A DNA stretch of 64,000 bases, taken from an uncultured Bacillota bacterium (GTDB taxonomy: Bacteria; Bacillota_I; Bacilli_A; RFN20; CAG-826). How positions within the stretch are numbered: the first letter of the stretch is position 1; every line of letters begins with the position of its first letter. Below are positions 55,670-64,000 of the stretch, in pieces. The notes beneath the pieces are model-generated. The model worked only from the letters and a program-made list of their open reading frames with translations. It had not been told where the DNA came from and searched no databases. Location of the stretch: assembly GCA_937876465.1 (NCBI GenBank), contig CALEHV010000023.1, positions 1-64,000 on the forward strand. The letters run 5' to 3'. The position numbers were made by a program, and so were the translations under genes.

Positions 55670-57253
55670 ATGATTGCTAATTTATTAGCCTTGCTTGCTG
55701 CTTCAAGTTCATTAAATGCAGCTAATGTTGAATTATTACAAAACGTTGACGATATACAAAAAAACTGTTTGTTTGTATCGGAAACTATTGGATTAGAAGG
55801 CACATTGGAAAAACAAAATTTAGTTAGAGATTTAAATGGGAATGTTTTTATTGTTCAACTAAGTAATGATGTGGGTTATCTAATATTTGATCCTGTATCA
55901 CAAGCACCAGTTGAAATTTCGCTTTTTTCTCCTTGCCCTTATGATTTTGATTTGGAGATAAACAATTATTATTTTGGGCCAATGAATTCGTTTTATTTAT
56001 TTCAAAATGAATTTATTTCCTGTTTTGATGAAAATACTAGGATTAATCTAACAACTGCTTTAGAAATGCAAGGCGAATTTGAAACAAAACTTAGTGAAAT
56101 AAGAAAAAATGTTAGTTCCCAGAATAATAACCAAACCCTTTCTATTGAGAAAAAATCACAAAGATATGGATTCGATGTTTTTATTGATAATTATGAGCTT
56201 ATCACTCAAGAAACACATCCAACAAATTATGATGGTACTTGTGGTTATGTGGCAGCTTCTATAGTCTTGAATTATTGGAATAAAACTATGCATAAAGGAA
56301 CTGTTCCTGAAAAATTTTATGATGAGAATGGCCAATTGAATATTGATGGCAATAACAATAAAAATCTTTTGCAGGAGTTATTGCGATGTGGCAACAATGT
56401 GAAAGAATCTTATCCTTGGTCTATTAGTGATGCTTTGAATGCATATTGTAACGATTATAATATTGATGGATTTGCAGATTGGTTTATACTCGATTTCGAT
56501 GTAAAAACGCAAATAGATTTAGGCCACCCAGTTATTATATTTGGTGCATTGCAAGATGTGTCTAAAAATGATGTTAGTCTTATTGCTCATGCTGTGGTAT
56601 GTTATGGATATAAAAATATATTAGGCAATGTATATTATTATGTAAATTATGGATGGGATAACGAATATAATGAAATGCTAATACATCCTGGAATTTTAGT
56701 AGGTGGAACAACATCTTTTAAACTTAACTCTTGTGTTTATGAAAAAGAATATACTATTGCACCTAACGAATATGGATTTTCAAGTAGTTATTGTACATAC
56801 AAAGACACTAAAACAATTACTAAAGATGACTTCTCGTTTGAAACAACTAGATATAGATGTGGCTTTATTGAAAACGAATATGTTAATTTGTCGGCTAGAA
56901 AACAAGGATATAATTGTGCATATCTAGAATATAAATTTAAAAATCCACTAAATTGGGTAAATATTAATATATCCTTTTGGAGTGATGATGAAAGGTTTAA
57001 GGGGTTAAACAAGGCTTTTGCAGCAATACAATATAAATCGCTATATTCTAATGATTGGATAACTGCAATTGACTTGTTAAATGATGTAGATTTGTCTACC
57101 GATAGAAAGAATCAGAATCAATTTTTAATAAGTTTTCCAGAAAAAGCTAAAGAATTTCGTGTGGTTGCTCACTTTTATGAAGTAAGTGGACTAAACGACA
57201 GAAATAAAGGTCGAATATCAATAGGAAACATAACTTTTAGTACATATTGTTAA
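55670..57253 (+). CDS. Papain-like C39/C10-type cysteine protease, exported
   Basis: 527 aa. A hydrophobic N-terminus (MIANLLALLAASSSLNAANV) could be a signal peptide. Residues about 20-165 look like a propeptide. The catalytic domain has the nucleophile in YDGTCGYVAASIVLNYW (Cys about 191) and the His in AHAVVCYGY (about 307) with the Asn/Trp segment YYVNYGWDNE, a papain fold of C39 or C10 kind. A beta-rich C-terminus follows. ATG 55670 is the only good start in this frame and has just a weak GAG before it; a strong ribosome-binding site further upstream opens another frame, so the 5' end may carry a frameshift. Substrate unknown. Confidence 0.72.
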   Translation: MIANLLALLAASSSLNAANVELLQNVDDIQKNCLFVSETIGLEGTLEKQNLVRDLNGNVFIVQLSNDVGYLIFDPVSQAPVEISLFSPCPYDFDLEINNYYFGPMNSFYLFQNEFISCFDENTRINLTTALEMQGEFETKLSEIRKNVSSQNNNQTLSIEKKSQRYGFDVFIDNYELITQETHPTNYDGTCGYVAASIVLNYWNKTMHKGTVPEKFYDENGQLNIDGNNNKNLLQELLRCGNNVKESYPWSISDALNAYCNDYNIDGFADWFILDFDVKTQIDLGHPVIIFGALQDVSKNDVSLIAHAVVCYGYKNILGNVYYYVNYGWDNEYNEMLIHPGILVGGTTSFKLNSCVYEKEYTIAPNEYGFSSSYCTYKDTKTITKDDFSFETTRYRCGFIENEYVNLSARKQGYNCAYLEYKFKNPLNWVNINISFWSDDERFKGLNKAFAAIQYKSLYSNDWITAIDLLNDVDLSTDRKNQNQFLISFPEKAKEFRVVAHFYEVSGLNDRNKGRISIGNITFSTYC

Positions 57254-57323
57254 TCTGACATTTGCTATTATAGAAACAATAAATAAATTAAAATATTTAA
57301 TTCATCAAGAAAGGAAAATGAAT

Positions 57324-57782
57324 ATGCGTTTTATTAAATTAATCTTACTTTCTTTAACTTGCCTGGCATCAAGCTGTGGTGGACCTGATACAAGAGGCTG
57401 GCCACATATTGTGTTAGATTTTAATTGTTCAGAAATATCAAAAATTACTATTGATTTTACACAACACAAGTTTGGGTTCAGAGACGATCAAGAAAAAGTC
57501 GATTTTCTGATTTTGAAAAATCCTGAACAATTTGAATCGTTTGTGTTTTACGTCACAGAATTTGATTTAAAAAAGGATCCTGAAAGTTTTCTTGATATAT
57601 CTAATTTTAGATATAGAATTTTAGTTACCTTTTATTATTGGAAGTCTGATGAAATTTTTACAACAAATCTTCGTTTTTATTCGTATGAAAGGTACGAATC
57701 AAAAGTTATGCTAAATAATGGGGATGTTCATTTTATACCCTGGGAAATCGGTCATTTATATGAAAAATTTGTTGCTAATTAA
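57324..57782 (+). CDS. Small lipoprotein
   Basis: 152 aa. MRFIKLILLSLTCLASSCGG is a lipoprotein signal, Cys18 being the lipidated residue. The remainder is acidic and beta-rich, with no family that I recognise. ATG 57324 is preferred to 57318, because AAGGA (57311-57315) is then 8 nt away. It follows the protease by 70 bp in the same direction and may be its partner. Confidence 0.6.
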   Translation: MRFIKLILLSLTCLASSCGGPDTRGWPHIVLDFNCSEISKITIDFTQHKFGFRDDQEKVDFLILKNPEQFESFVFYVTEFDLKKDPESFLDISNFRYRILVTFYYWKSDEIFTTNLRFYSYERYESKVMLNNGDVHFIPWEIGHLYEKFVAN

Positions 57783-57906
57783 ATTTTTAACACTAATAAT
57801 GATTTAAATTGAAAGACTTAGAGAATTTAAAATTTAAATTAAAATTCAATAACTCGCTTTTATTTTTTAATTAAAAAAAGTAAACTATATACGAAAGGAA
57901 TTTAAT

Positions 57907-59139
57907 ATGGATTCAAATTACAAAAAAGATTTTGAGCCTGGTTTTTCGCCATTAACAGTTTGCGAAGAAGCTTCAAGATGTTTGCTCTGTTTAGACGCAC
58001 CATGTTCAAAAGCATGTCCGGCAGGAACAAGTCCGGATAAATTTATTCGTTCAGTAAGATTCCGCAACTTTAAAGGTGCGGCAGAGACAATTAGAGAAAA
58101 CAATGCACTTGGTGCAATTTGTGCTCGTGTTTGTCCGACAGAAAAGTATTGTCAAAAAGGTTGCTCACGTAGTGGCATTGATCGTCCAATCGATATTGGC
58201 CGTATCCAAAGATACGTTACAGACTACGAAGAAGCTCTTAAAATGGACATTCTTAAAGTAGGTAAAGCAAATGGTAAATCAATTGCTATTGTTGGTAGTG
58301 GCCCATCCGCTTTACAAGCAGCAGTCTCATTTAGACAAATGGGTTATGCAGTAGAAATATTCGAAAAAGAAAAAGTCGCAGGCGGTATGCTTCGCTTTAT
58401 TCCGGAATATCGTTTACCAAACCGTATTGTTGATAAAGAAATCAAGAGAATTGAAGGCTTAGGCGTTAAATTCAATCTTGGTGTCTGCGTTGGCAAAGAT
58501 ATGTCTATGGCAGACTTAAAGAAGAAATTCGATGCAGTTGTCTTAGCAGTTGGTTATAGCTATGGAAAGATGCTTCCAATGTTCGAAGGCAAGAAATTTG
58601 TTGAACTTGCAGTCGATTTCTTAAAGAAAGTAAAAGCTAAAGGCGGAAACGTTAAAGTTAAAGAAAACATTTTAGTTGTTGGTGGTGGAGACGTCGCTAT
58701 GGACGTTTGTACAACACTTAAATTATTAGGTGTTCCACACGTAACTGATGTTGTTTATGAAAAATTCTCAGAGTTCAAAGCAAGCAAGAAAGAACTTGAA
58801 GGTGCAGAAAAACTCGGAGTTACAATTATGGACGGCTATGTCCCTGAAAAAGTCAGTGGCAAAACTGTCACATTTAAACATCGTGAAATTAATTCTACAG
58901 TTAAGATTAAAGCCGATAAGATTATCCTTGCAGTTGGTCAAAGACCAGATGTTGAAGGCTTAGGTGTTGAACTTGTTAAAGGCGAAGTTAATGAAGCTAA
59001 ACCATATTACACAAAAGATCCAAAAGTCTTTGTATGTGGTGATATCGCTCATAGCAAGTTTGATAAGACAGTTGTCGGTGGCGTCCGTACTGGTAAAGAA
59101 GTTGCTCTTTATGTAGATGCAGCTTTAGGAGGTAAATAA
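57907..59139 (+). CDS. preT: Dihydropyrimidine dehydrogenase (NAD+) subunit PreT
   Basis: 410 aa, like E. coli PreT (412). N-terminal Cys motifs for iron-sulfur clusters are [17 protein letters not shown] and [17 protein letters not shown]. An FAD/NAD domain follows with [14 protein letters not shown] and a second dinucleotide site [13 protein letters not shown], and FVCGDIAHS near the end. PreT takes electrons from NADH or passes them to it for PreA in reduction or oxidation of uracil/thymine. ACGAAAGGAA precedes it; preA starts one base after its stop. Confidence 0.92.
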   Translation: MDSNYKKDFEPGFSPLTVCEEASRCLLCLDAPCSKACPAGTSPDKFIRSVRFRNFKGAAETIRENNALGAICARVCPTEKYCQKGCSRSGIDRPIDIGRIQRYVTDYEEALKMDILKVGKANGKSIAIVGSGPSALQAAVSFRQMGYAVEIFEKEKVAGGMLRFIPEYRLPNRIVDKEIKRIEGLGVKFNLGVCVGKDMSMADLKKKFDAVVLAVGYSYGKMLPMFEGKKFVELAVDFLKKVKAKGGNVKVKENILVVGGGDVAMDVCTTLKLLGVPHVTDVVYEKFSEFKASKKELEGAEKLGVTIMDGYVPEKVSGKTVTFKHREINSTVKIKADKIILAVGQRPDVEGLGVELVKGEVNEAKPYYTKDPKVFVCGDIAHSKFDKTVVGGVRTGKEVALYVDAALGGK

Positions 59140-59140
59140 T

Positions 59141-60388
59141 ATGATTAAGAAAGATTTATCTATTGAATTCCTCGGTGTCAAATTTCCTAACCCATTCTGT
59201 TTATCATCTTCACCTGTTGGTAACTGCTACGACATGTGTAAGAAAGCATATGAAGTAGGTTGGGGCGGTGTTGTTTTCAAAACAATTGGCCCTAAATCAT
59301 ATTTCATTGATGAAGTCTCTCCAAGATTTGATAAGTTAAACAAAGAAAATACTCCATTTGTTGGTTTTAAAAACATGGAGCAAATCGCTGAACATAGCTT
59401 AGAAGAAAACTTAAGAGATTTAAGAAAACTTAAAAAAGAATTCCCAAATCAAGTCTTAATCGCATCCATCATGGGTAACGATGAAAAGACATGGGAAGAC
59501 TTAGCACGCATGGTTGAAGAAGCCGGTGCTGATATGATTGAAATGAACCTCTCATGTCCTCAAATGACATCACACGCTATGGGTAGTGATGTTGGTAGTA
59601 ACCCAGAACTTTGTAAGAAATACTGTCAAGCAGTCAAACGTGGAAGTAAACTTCCAATGATGGCTAAGATGACACCAAATATTACAGATATGGTACCAGT
59701 TGCAAAAGCCTGTTTAGAAGGTGGTGCAGATGGTATTGCTGCAATTAATACAATTAAGTCAATTTGTAACATTGATTTAGATAAGAAGATTGGTCTACCA
59801 ATCGTTGATGGAAAATCTGCAATTTCTGGTTATTCAGGTAAAGCTGTTAAACCTGTCGCATTACGTTTCTTACAACAAATGAGACAAGATAAAGATTTAC
59901 ATGATTTACAAATTTCCGGTATTGGTGGTATCGAAACTTGGGAAGATGCTGCAGAATTCATTCTTGTAGGCGCACGTACACTTCAAGTTACAACAGCAAT
60001 CATGCAATATGGTTACCGTATAGTTGAAGATATGAAAAACGGTTTAATGCATTATATGGAAGAACAACATGTTGATAAATTAGAAGACTTAGTTGGTCTT
60101 GCAAATAAGAACATCATTCCAGCAGAAAAACTCAACCGTGATTATATCGTCAGACCAAAAATTGATTTAGATAAATGTGTTAAATGTGGACGTTGCTACA
60201 TCTCATGTTATGATGGTGGTCACCAAGCTATTGAATGGGATGAAGAAAAACGCGAACCACGTTGTAACAAAGACAAATGTGTTGGCTGTTTATTATGCGG
60301 ACACGTATGTCCAGTTGGCGCAATCTCAAAAGGCGAGATTACAATCAAAGCTGGTCGTAAATCGAAAGCTGAAAAAATTAAACTTTAG
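59141..60388 (+). CDS. preA: Dihydropyrimidine dehydrogenase (NAD+) subunit PreA
   Basis: 415 aa, like E. coli PreA (411). An FMN-binding TIM-barrel domain ([45 protein letters not shown]) is followed by two ferredoxin [4Fe-4S] motifs, [11 protein letters not shown] and [15 protein letters not shown]. It reduces pyrimidine bases, or runs in reverse, with electrons from PreT. The gene pair is a tightly spaced operon, and a terminator follows. It belongs with the window's nucleotide salvage theme. Confidence 0.93.
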   Translation: MIKKDLSIEFLGVKFPNPFCLSSSPVGNCYDMCKKAYEVGWGGVVFKTIGPKSYFIDEVSPRFDKLNKENTPFVGFKNMEQIAEHSLEENLRDLRKLKKEFPNQVLIASIMGNDEKTWEDLARMVEEAGADMIEMNLSCPQMTSHAMGSDVGSNPELCKKYCQAVKRGSKLPMMAKMTPNITDMVPVAKACLEGGADGIAAINTIKSICNIDLDKKIGLPIVDGKSAISGYSGKAVKPVALRFLQQMRQDKDLHDLQISGIGGIETWEDAAEFILVGARTLQVTTAIMQYGYRIVEDMKNGLMHYMEEQHVDKLEDLVGLANKNIIPAEKLNRDYIVRPKIDLDKCVKCGRCYISCYDGGHQAIEWDEEKREPRCNKDKCVGCLLCGHVCPVGAISKGEITIKAGRKSKAEKIKL

Positions 60389-60410
60389 AACAAGTTACAA
60401 TCTAAGATTA

Positions 60411-60437
60411 GGCAACGGTTATCCGTTGTCTTTTCTT
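60411..60437 (+). terminator. Rho-independent terminator of preT-preA
   Basis: GGCAACGG-TTAT-CCGTTGTC (one G-T pair) followed by TTTTCTT. Confidence 0.87.
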
Positions 60438-60459
60438 ATGAAAATTTTAGTTTACTATT

Positions 60460-60505
60460 TAGTTGACGATTAATGTCCTTACAATTTATAATTAGTTGAC
60501 GATTA
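60460..60505 (+). promoter_or_regulatory. Promoter with duplicated 13-bp operator for the Fic gene
   Basis: TAGTTGACGATTA occurs at 60460-60472 and 60493-60505, 33 bp apart, each followed by a TTACAAT. The first copy contains the -35 box TTGACG (60463-60468), 18 bp before TATAAT (60487-60492). The second overlaps the predicted start of transcription near 60499. A protein binding both copies would cover the promoter. Confidence 0.6.
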
Positions 60506-60515
60506 GGTTTACAAT

Positions 60516-61748
60516 ATGAAAGATTTTAATGAAATTTTCCAGCAAATGTTAAATGGCAAATATTATTCTCCTAGAGAATTACAATACGATACAAAGGCCG
60601 GATTATTTTTGTCTCCTTATGAATACCATCAATATTTGGAATTTGTGAATGAAATAAAAAGTGAAGATATTATTGAATTAGATTTGTTATCTTTTAATAA
60701 ACAAAAACTACACATTATTAATTCTGTTGAACTTTCAACAATGGTTTCAAATTATTTAGATATCGTTGCAAAAGATATTGAAAGTACTAAATCCTTTTTG
60801 AGTACAAGAAATGCAGACGAAATAACGCTATCTCGTATCTATTCCGAAATTGAAGGGACTCTTAACATCGAATCTGTTCCTACAACAAGAAAAGTAATTG
60901 AAGAATTAAATACCGGCAAAAAAGATCCTTCTAATTTAAATGAACAAATTATTTACAATATGCTTGTTAGTATTCAATTTGTAAATAGTATGCCTGATTT
61001 TAATGCCGACAACCTTTATCATCTCTATCAACTTTTATCGGATGGATGTTTAGATGAAGAAGATTGCTTACTAAATGGTTATTATTATCGCCATGATGGT
61101 GTTGAAGTGGGAGGCTATAAAGGTTGCCCGGTCGATAAAATTGAAGAATGTATGGATAGTTTATTTGCGTTTATCAATAGCAATTTAAAAAACCCATATT
61201 TAAAGAACTTTTTACCTCATATTGCTCATTATTACATTGCGTACGTGCACCCATATTTTGATTACAACGGGCGTACTGCTCGCATGGTTTCTTATTGGGT
61301 ATCTTTATTAACAAATAGCAAACATTTGCCACCAATAATTTCTGAAGCAATTAATCAAACAAAAAAGAAATATTATGATTCTTTATCAAACACAAGAAAT
61401 TCCTTCAACGATTTAAGTTATTTTTTGCTATACATATACGAAATTTCAATTACATATTTCTTAACATACAAAAACATTGAGGAGATAGAAAATGTTTTAA
61501 AAGAAAAAGACGTTAGCTTATCTATGCTTGAGAAAAATTATTTGAAGAAAATTCTAATCTCGCAAAAAGGAAAATTCGATCATGAAGATTTTACTAAATG
61601 GATTAATATCAATATGAGTAAACAAGGTTCGCTTAAAATCTTAAATTCCTTCGAAAAATATGGAATTTTAGAATCTTCGATTAGTAGTTCGAAAAAGAAA
61701 CTATTTAAAATTAAACAAAACATTCTTAAGTACGAAACAAAATATTAA
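60516..61748 (+). CDS. Fic-family protein with inhibitory helix
   Basis: 410 aa. The Fic domain motif HPYFDYNGRTAR (about residue 248) fits the AMP-transferase loop, with Tyr in place of the usual Phe and YN for GN. Upstream, SEIEGTLNI (about residue 111) matches the inhibitory helix type that keeps Fic proteins off. C-terminal to the Fic fold is a winged-helix-like region (about 330-405). The protein may therefore bind DNA and regulate its own duplicated operator. Target of modification unknown. It is not next to an antitoxin gene. Confidence 0.82.
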   Translation: MKDFNEIFQQMLNGKYYSPRELQYDTKAGLFLSPYEYHQYLEFVNEIKSEDIIELDLLSFNKQKLHIINSVELSTMVSNYLDIVAKDIESTKSFLSTRNADEITLSRIYSEIEGTLNIESVPTTRKVIEELNTGKKDPSNLNEQIIYNMLVSIQFVNSMPDFNADNLYHLYQLLSDGCLDEEDCLLNGYYYRHDGVEVGGYKGCPVDKIEECMDSLFAFINSNLKNPYLKNFLPHIAHYYIAYVHPYFDYNGRTARMVSYWVSLLTNSKHLPPIISEAINQTKKKYYDSLSNTRNSFNDLSYFLLYIYEISITYFLTYKNIEEIENVLKEKDVSLSMLEKNYLKKILISQKGKFDHEDFTKWININMSKQGSLKILNSFEKYGILESSISSSKKKLFKIKQNILKYETKY

Positions 61749-61797
61749 CTTCAAAAATTAAAAAACAAATGTAAATAGTATATACTATTAAATAGTT

Positions 61798-62346
61798 ATG
61801 CAAGAAAAGAAACCATTAGACCCAATTACAAAAGCAAAGTTACTCATTCAAGGCGAATACTTGTTAATCTCATTAGTATTCCTTGTAATGGGCATTTTGA
61901 AGCTTGTAGGTGTATTTGTATCAGATCCTGCTGAAACTGGCGCAGACGTTAGATTTAAAATATTTAACTTTGTTACCTTATTAGGTGGAATCTGGATGCT
62001 TACCGATTTTGTTTGGTCAACGATTTCGCCACGTAGAAGATTTAAAGTAACTTACTTAGATAAAGTTCTTGGTCTTCCATTAGCTTTATACATAATTCCA
62101 TTTGATATTATTTCCTTAGTTGTTTGGAATTGGAGTGGTATCCCTGAATGGAATAGATTTGGCCTTGGAGTATTTTTCATTATGGTATTCCTTTCTTATT
62201 CTTTCCAAGCTGTTTATCATTGGTTCTTCCCAACAAAAGCTCTGCTAGCTGCAGTTGAAGCAGATGAGCAAGCTAAACAAGAAGCTTTAGAAGAACAAAA
62301 AAAGCAAGAAGAACAATCTCAACCTGAAGATAAAAAAGAAGAATAA
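61798..62346 (+). CDS. Membrane protein with four TM helices and charged tail
   Basis: 182 aa. Four hydrophobic segments lie in residues about 17-140, followed by a Glu/Gln/Lys-rich coiled tail ending EDKKEE. No family recognised. A TATACT box (61781-61786) lies 11 nt before the ATG and no Shine-Dalgarno is present. The sirtuin gene begins one base after its stop, so both are probably co-transcribed. Confidence 0.6.
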   Translation: MQEKKPLDPITKAKLLIQGEYLLISLVFLVMGILKLVGVFVSDPAETGADVRFKIFNFVTLLGGIWMLTDFVWSTISPRRRFKVTYLDKVLGLPLALYIIPFDIISLVVWNWSGIPEWNRFGLGVFFIMVFLSYSFQAVYHWFFPTKALLAAVEADEQAKQEALEEQKKQEEQSQPEDKKEE

Positions 62347-62347
62347 T

Positions 62348-63091
62348 ATGAGTAAATATGACGAGTTAGCTCAAATAATTAACAAGAGCAAAAAGCTCGT
62401 CTTTTTTACTGGTGCAGGAATAAGTGTTCCTTCTGGAATTCCAGATTTTAGAAGTGCAGATGGTTTGTATAATCAAAGTTCAGGATATAATTATCCTCCT
62501 GAGGAAATAATTTCTCATCACTTCTTTGAAGAACATCCAGACATGTTTTATGAATTTTATAAAAACAAGATGGTTTATTTAAATGCAAAACCAAACTACG
62601 CTCATAAATTAATTTCTACATTAGATAACAAATCAAGACTTGTCAGTGTTGTTACTCAAAATATCGATGGACTTCACTCTATGGCAGGAAGCAAGAGAGT
62701 GTTTGAACTTCATGGATCGATTTACAGAAATTACTGCATTGGATGTAATAAGTTTTATTCATTAGATGAGATGTTAAAACTTGGTAAAGTTCCTCACTGT
62801 AAAGAATGTGGAGATATAGTTAAACCTGATGTAGTTTTGTATGAAGAAGGGTTAGATGAGGAAACAATTCGTGGTGCAATCGAAACTATAAGTGAAGCAG
62901 ATACGATGATAATAATCGGAACATCATTAGCTGTTTATCCTGCAGCAAGTTTTGTTAATTATTTTAGAGGAAGAAATCTAATTTTAATTAATAAAGAAAA
63001 AACTCAATACGATTATATTTGTTCATTAGTTTTTAACGAAGATGTTATTAATGTATTTAATCAAATTAAAGATAACCTCATAGTCAAATAG
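62348..63091 (+). CDS. cobB: NAD-dependent protein deacylase (sirtuin)
   Basis: 247 aa. Sirtuins remove acyl groups from lysines using NAD. The NAD-binding motif FFTGAGISVPSGIPDFRS, TQNIDGLH and the catalytic His in ELHGS are visible, with the zinc site CIGC and CKEC around residues 134-158. It is coupled with the membrane protein just upstream. Class U-like bacterial length. Confidence 0.94.
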   Translation: MSKYDELAQIINKSKKLVFFTGAGISVPSGIPDFRSADGLYNQSSGYNYPPEEIISHHFFEEHPDMFYEFYKNKMVYLNAKPNYAHKLISTLDNKSRLVSVVTQNIDGLHSMAGSKRVFELHGSIYRNYCIGCNKFYSLDEMLKLGKVPHCKECGDIVKPDVVLYEEGLDEETIRGAIETISEADTMIIIGTSLAVYPAASFVNYFRGRNLILINKEKTQYDYICSLVFNEDVINVFNQIKDNLIVK

Positions 63092-63107
63092 TGATATTAT
63101 TGAAAAT

Positions 63108-63725
63108 ATGAAAAAGGCTTACAAAATTTTAGGAATCTCTGCAATTCTCGCATTATTTATGTCTATTGTTTTAGAACTTTATATATTTATAAGCACTTTA
63201 CCTAACTATGCAATTAACTTAAATGAAGGTGCATCAAATGTTGTTTGTTTTATTGAATGCATTGTTGCAACTTTAGTTTTACTTATTCATATTTTTTGTG
63301 GCGTTAAGTGCCTCGTTAAATTGTTCAATAATGAATGCACATTTAATTATTTCGCAGAGACATTTGTTTGCTTTGCTTTTTTAGACGCAATCGTAAATCT
63401 TGCTTTCACTGTTTGTTTTATTTCTATTAAGGAAAGCAAAATTAGTGATCCGTTTGTAATCGCGTCTTTAGTAATTTTCTCTTTAACTTTATTAACTTGT
63501 TTTGTTGCTAGATATATTAAAAGAGAAAGTAAGATTCTCAACACTATTTGCATTATTTTATTCTTAGGAACCGCTATCTTAGGATTCTTTGAAGTTAATA
63601 ATCAATTAATAGGAAAAGAAATAATTCCTACAATTGAATTTATTCTTCCAATTATTGAATGTTTATCAATCACTCAAGCAATAGCAATTTCGTTATTTTC
63701 TTTTAAAAACAGTAATAATTTATAA
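63108..63725 (+). CDS. Membrane protein, unknown
   Basis: 205 aa with six hydrophobic helices and little else: the first about 9-31 (GISAILALFMSIVLELYIFI), then several Cys/Phe-rich ones. No family recognised; the topology suggests a small integral membrane protein. A TATTAT box (63095-63100) is 7 nt before the ATG, so a leaderless promoter is possible. Confidence 0.6.
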   Translation: MKKAYKILGISAILALFMSIVLELYIFISTLPNYAINLNEGASNVVCFIECIVATLVLLIHIFCGVKCLVKLFNNECTFNYFAETFVCFAFLDAIVNLAFTVCFISIKESKISDPFVIASLVIFSLTLLTCFVARYIKRESKILNTICIILFLGTAILGFFEVNNQLIGKEIIPTIEFILPIIECLSITQAIAISLFSFKNSNNL

Positions 63726-63733
63726 TTATTTGG

Positions 63734-63830
63734 TTGAAAAAGCGCTTACAAGGCATATAATATATGTGCACTAAATATGCTTAATACAATAATTTTCGTA
63801 CGATAATGTGCCACTTTTTGTGGCTTTTTT
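63734..63830 (+). promoter_or_regulatory. gdhA promoter with terminator-like hairpin in the leader
   Basis: TTGAAA (63734-63739) and TATAAT (63756-63761) are 16 bp apart. AAGCGCTT (63740-63747), a palindrome that resembles the core of a catabolite response element, lies between them. Within the predicted leader, GCCAC-TTTTT-GTGGC (63810-63824) with six T (63825-63830) forms a terminator before the gdhA ribosome-binding site. This arrangement fits transcription attenuation. Confidence 0.5.
63810..63830 (+). terminator. Terminator in the gdhA leader
   Basis: GCCAC and GTGGC around a five-T loop, followed by six T. It lies between the gdhA promoter and its start codon. Confidence 0.8.
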
Positions 63831-63856
63831 GCGTATGAAAGAAAGAGAGGAAAAGT

Positions 63857-64000
63857 ATGTATAAAAGCGAATACCTCAACAGAGTTTTGGAAGAAGTAAA
63901 AGCTAAAAATCCAGAACAAAAGGAATTTATCCATGCTGTTGAAGAGTTCTTTGATTCTATGGACTTCATCGTTGATAAAGAACCAAGAATCGAGAAGTAT
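63857..64000 (+). CDS. gdhA: Glutamate dehydrogenase, N-terminal part (runs off the right edge)
   Basis: 48 codons are visible. MYKSEYLNRVLEEVKAKNPE and EFIHAVEEFFDSMDFIVDKE match the N-terminus of hexameric NADP-type glutamate dehydrogenases (VLEEVKxRNPxExEFHQAVEEV). The enzyme makes glutamate from 2-oxoglutarate and ammonia. The ribosome-binding site GAGAGGAAAAG precedes the ATG. Nothing past residue 48 can be checked here. Confidence 0.75.
   Translation, partial: MYKSEYLNRVLEEVKAKNPEQKEFIHAVEEFFDSMDFIVDKEPRIEKY

Noticed and set aside
63740..63750. A true catabolite response element
   Set aside because: The core AAGCGCTT is right, but the outer TG lies two bases too far for the consensus; noted only as cre-like.

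Overview
The window comes from a low-GC member of the Bacillota, probably an uncultured gut Bacilli lineage close to the Mollicutes (RF39, Erysipelotrichales or Acholeplasmatales neighbourhood). This rests on several things: AT-rich DNA with the standard code (UGG for Trp), a Bacillus-type S10-spc-alpha ribosomal cluster that lacks rpmD (L30), zinc-type S14, lipobox lipoproteins with Ser/Thr-rich linkers, and heavy investment in salvage (exported endonuclease I proteins, adenosine deaminase, 5'-nucleotidase, queuosine salvage). TAA dominates as stop codon, TAG is second, and TGA ends only two of about 75 genes. Many first genes of transcription units look leaderless, with a -10 box 6-11 nt before the ATG, whereas genes inside operons have strong AAGGAGG-type ribosome-binding sites. 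The exact taxon is an inference.

Region by region. 1-6691 is an accessory defence locus: a tandem array of type I restriction specificity half-genes (hsdS, minus strand) with repeated junctions, divergent from hsdR and a DUF2075-type NTPase/helicase; hsdM is not in the window. 6692-7393 is a gene-poor scar holding two decayed ORFs. 7412-13276 holds an HTH protein with its own repeat operator, then an HTH/zinc-ribbon/membrane regulator, a 953-residue helical-repeat lipoprotein and two small membrane proteins. 13493-16605 is a membrane-anchored two-repeat surface protein followed by an MscS channel. 16702-17044 is an elaborately folded candidate non-coding RNA with its own promoter and terminator, followed by a RhuM/Fic-family protein. 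18038-20237 (minus) is an RsbV/RsbW/RsbU-like partner-switching module with no sigma factor beside it.

20420-37746 is mixed housekeeping and salvage: a membrane protein, surE, a lipoprotein, glyA, two tandem paralogous exported nucleases, add, a MazG-like pyrophosphohydrolase, a GtrA protein and a glycosyltransferase, a kinase-like orphan with prs, then a queuosine salvage run (preQ1-I-like riboswitch, queT, a flavin-reductase-like gene, tgt, queA, queH) ending in a two-domain acyltransferase. 37991-52894 is one long co-directional ribosomal/secretion/transcription cluster from rpsJ to rplQ, including secY, adk, map, infA and rpoA. 53102-57782 returns to exported functions: a third endonuclease I protein with Ig-like domains, a papain-like C39/C10-type protease and a lipoprotein. 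57907-64000 holds preT-preA (dihydropyrimidine dehydrogenase), a Fic protein with a duplicated operator, membrane proteins, a sirtuin and the start of gdhA behind a possible attenuator.

Taken together, the genes suggest a host-associated cell that degrades external DNA and peptides, salvages bases and preQ1, and varies its restriction specificity.
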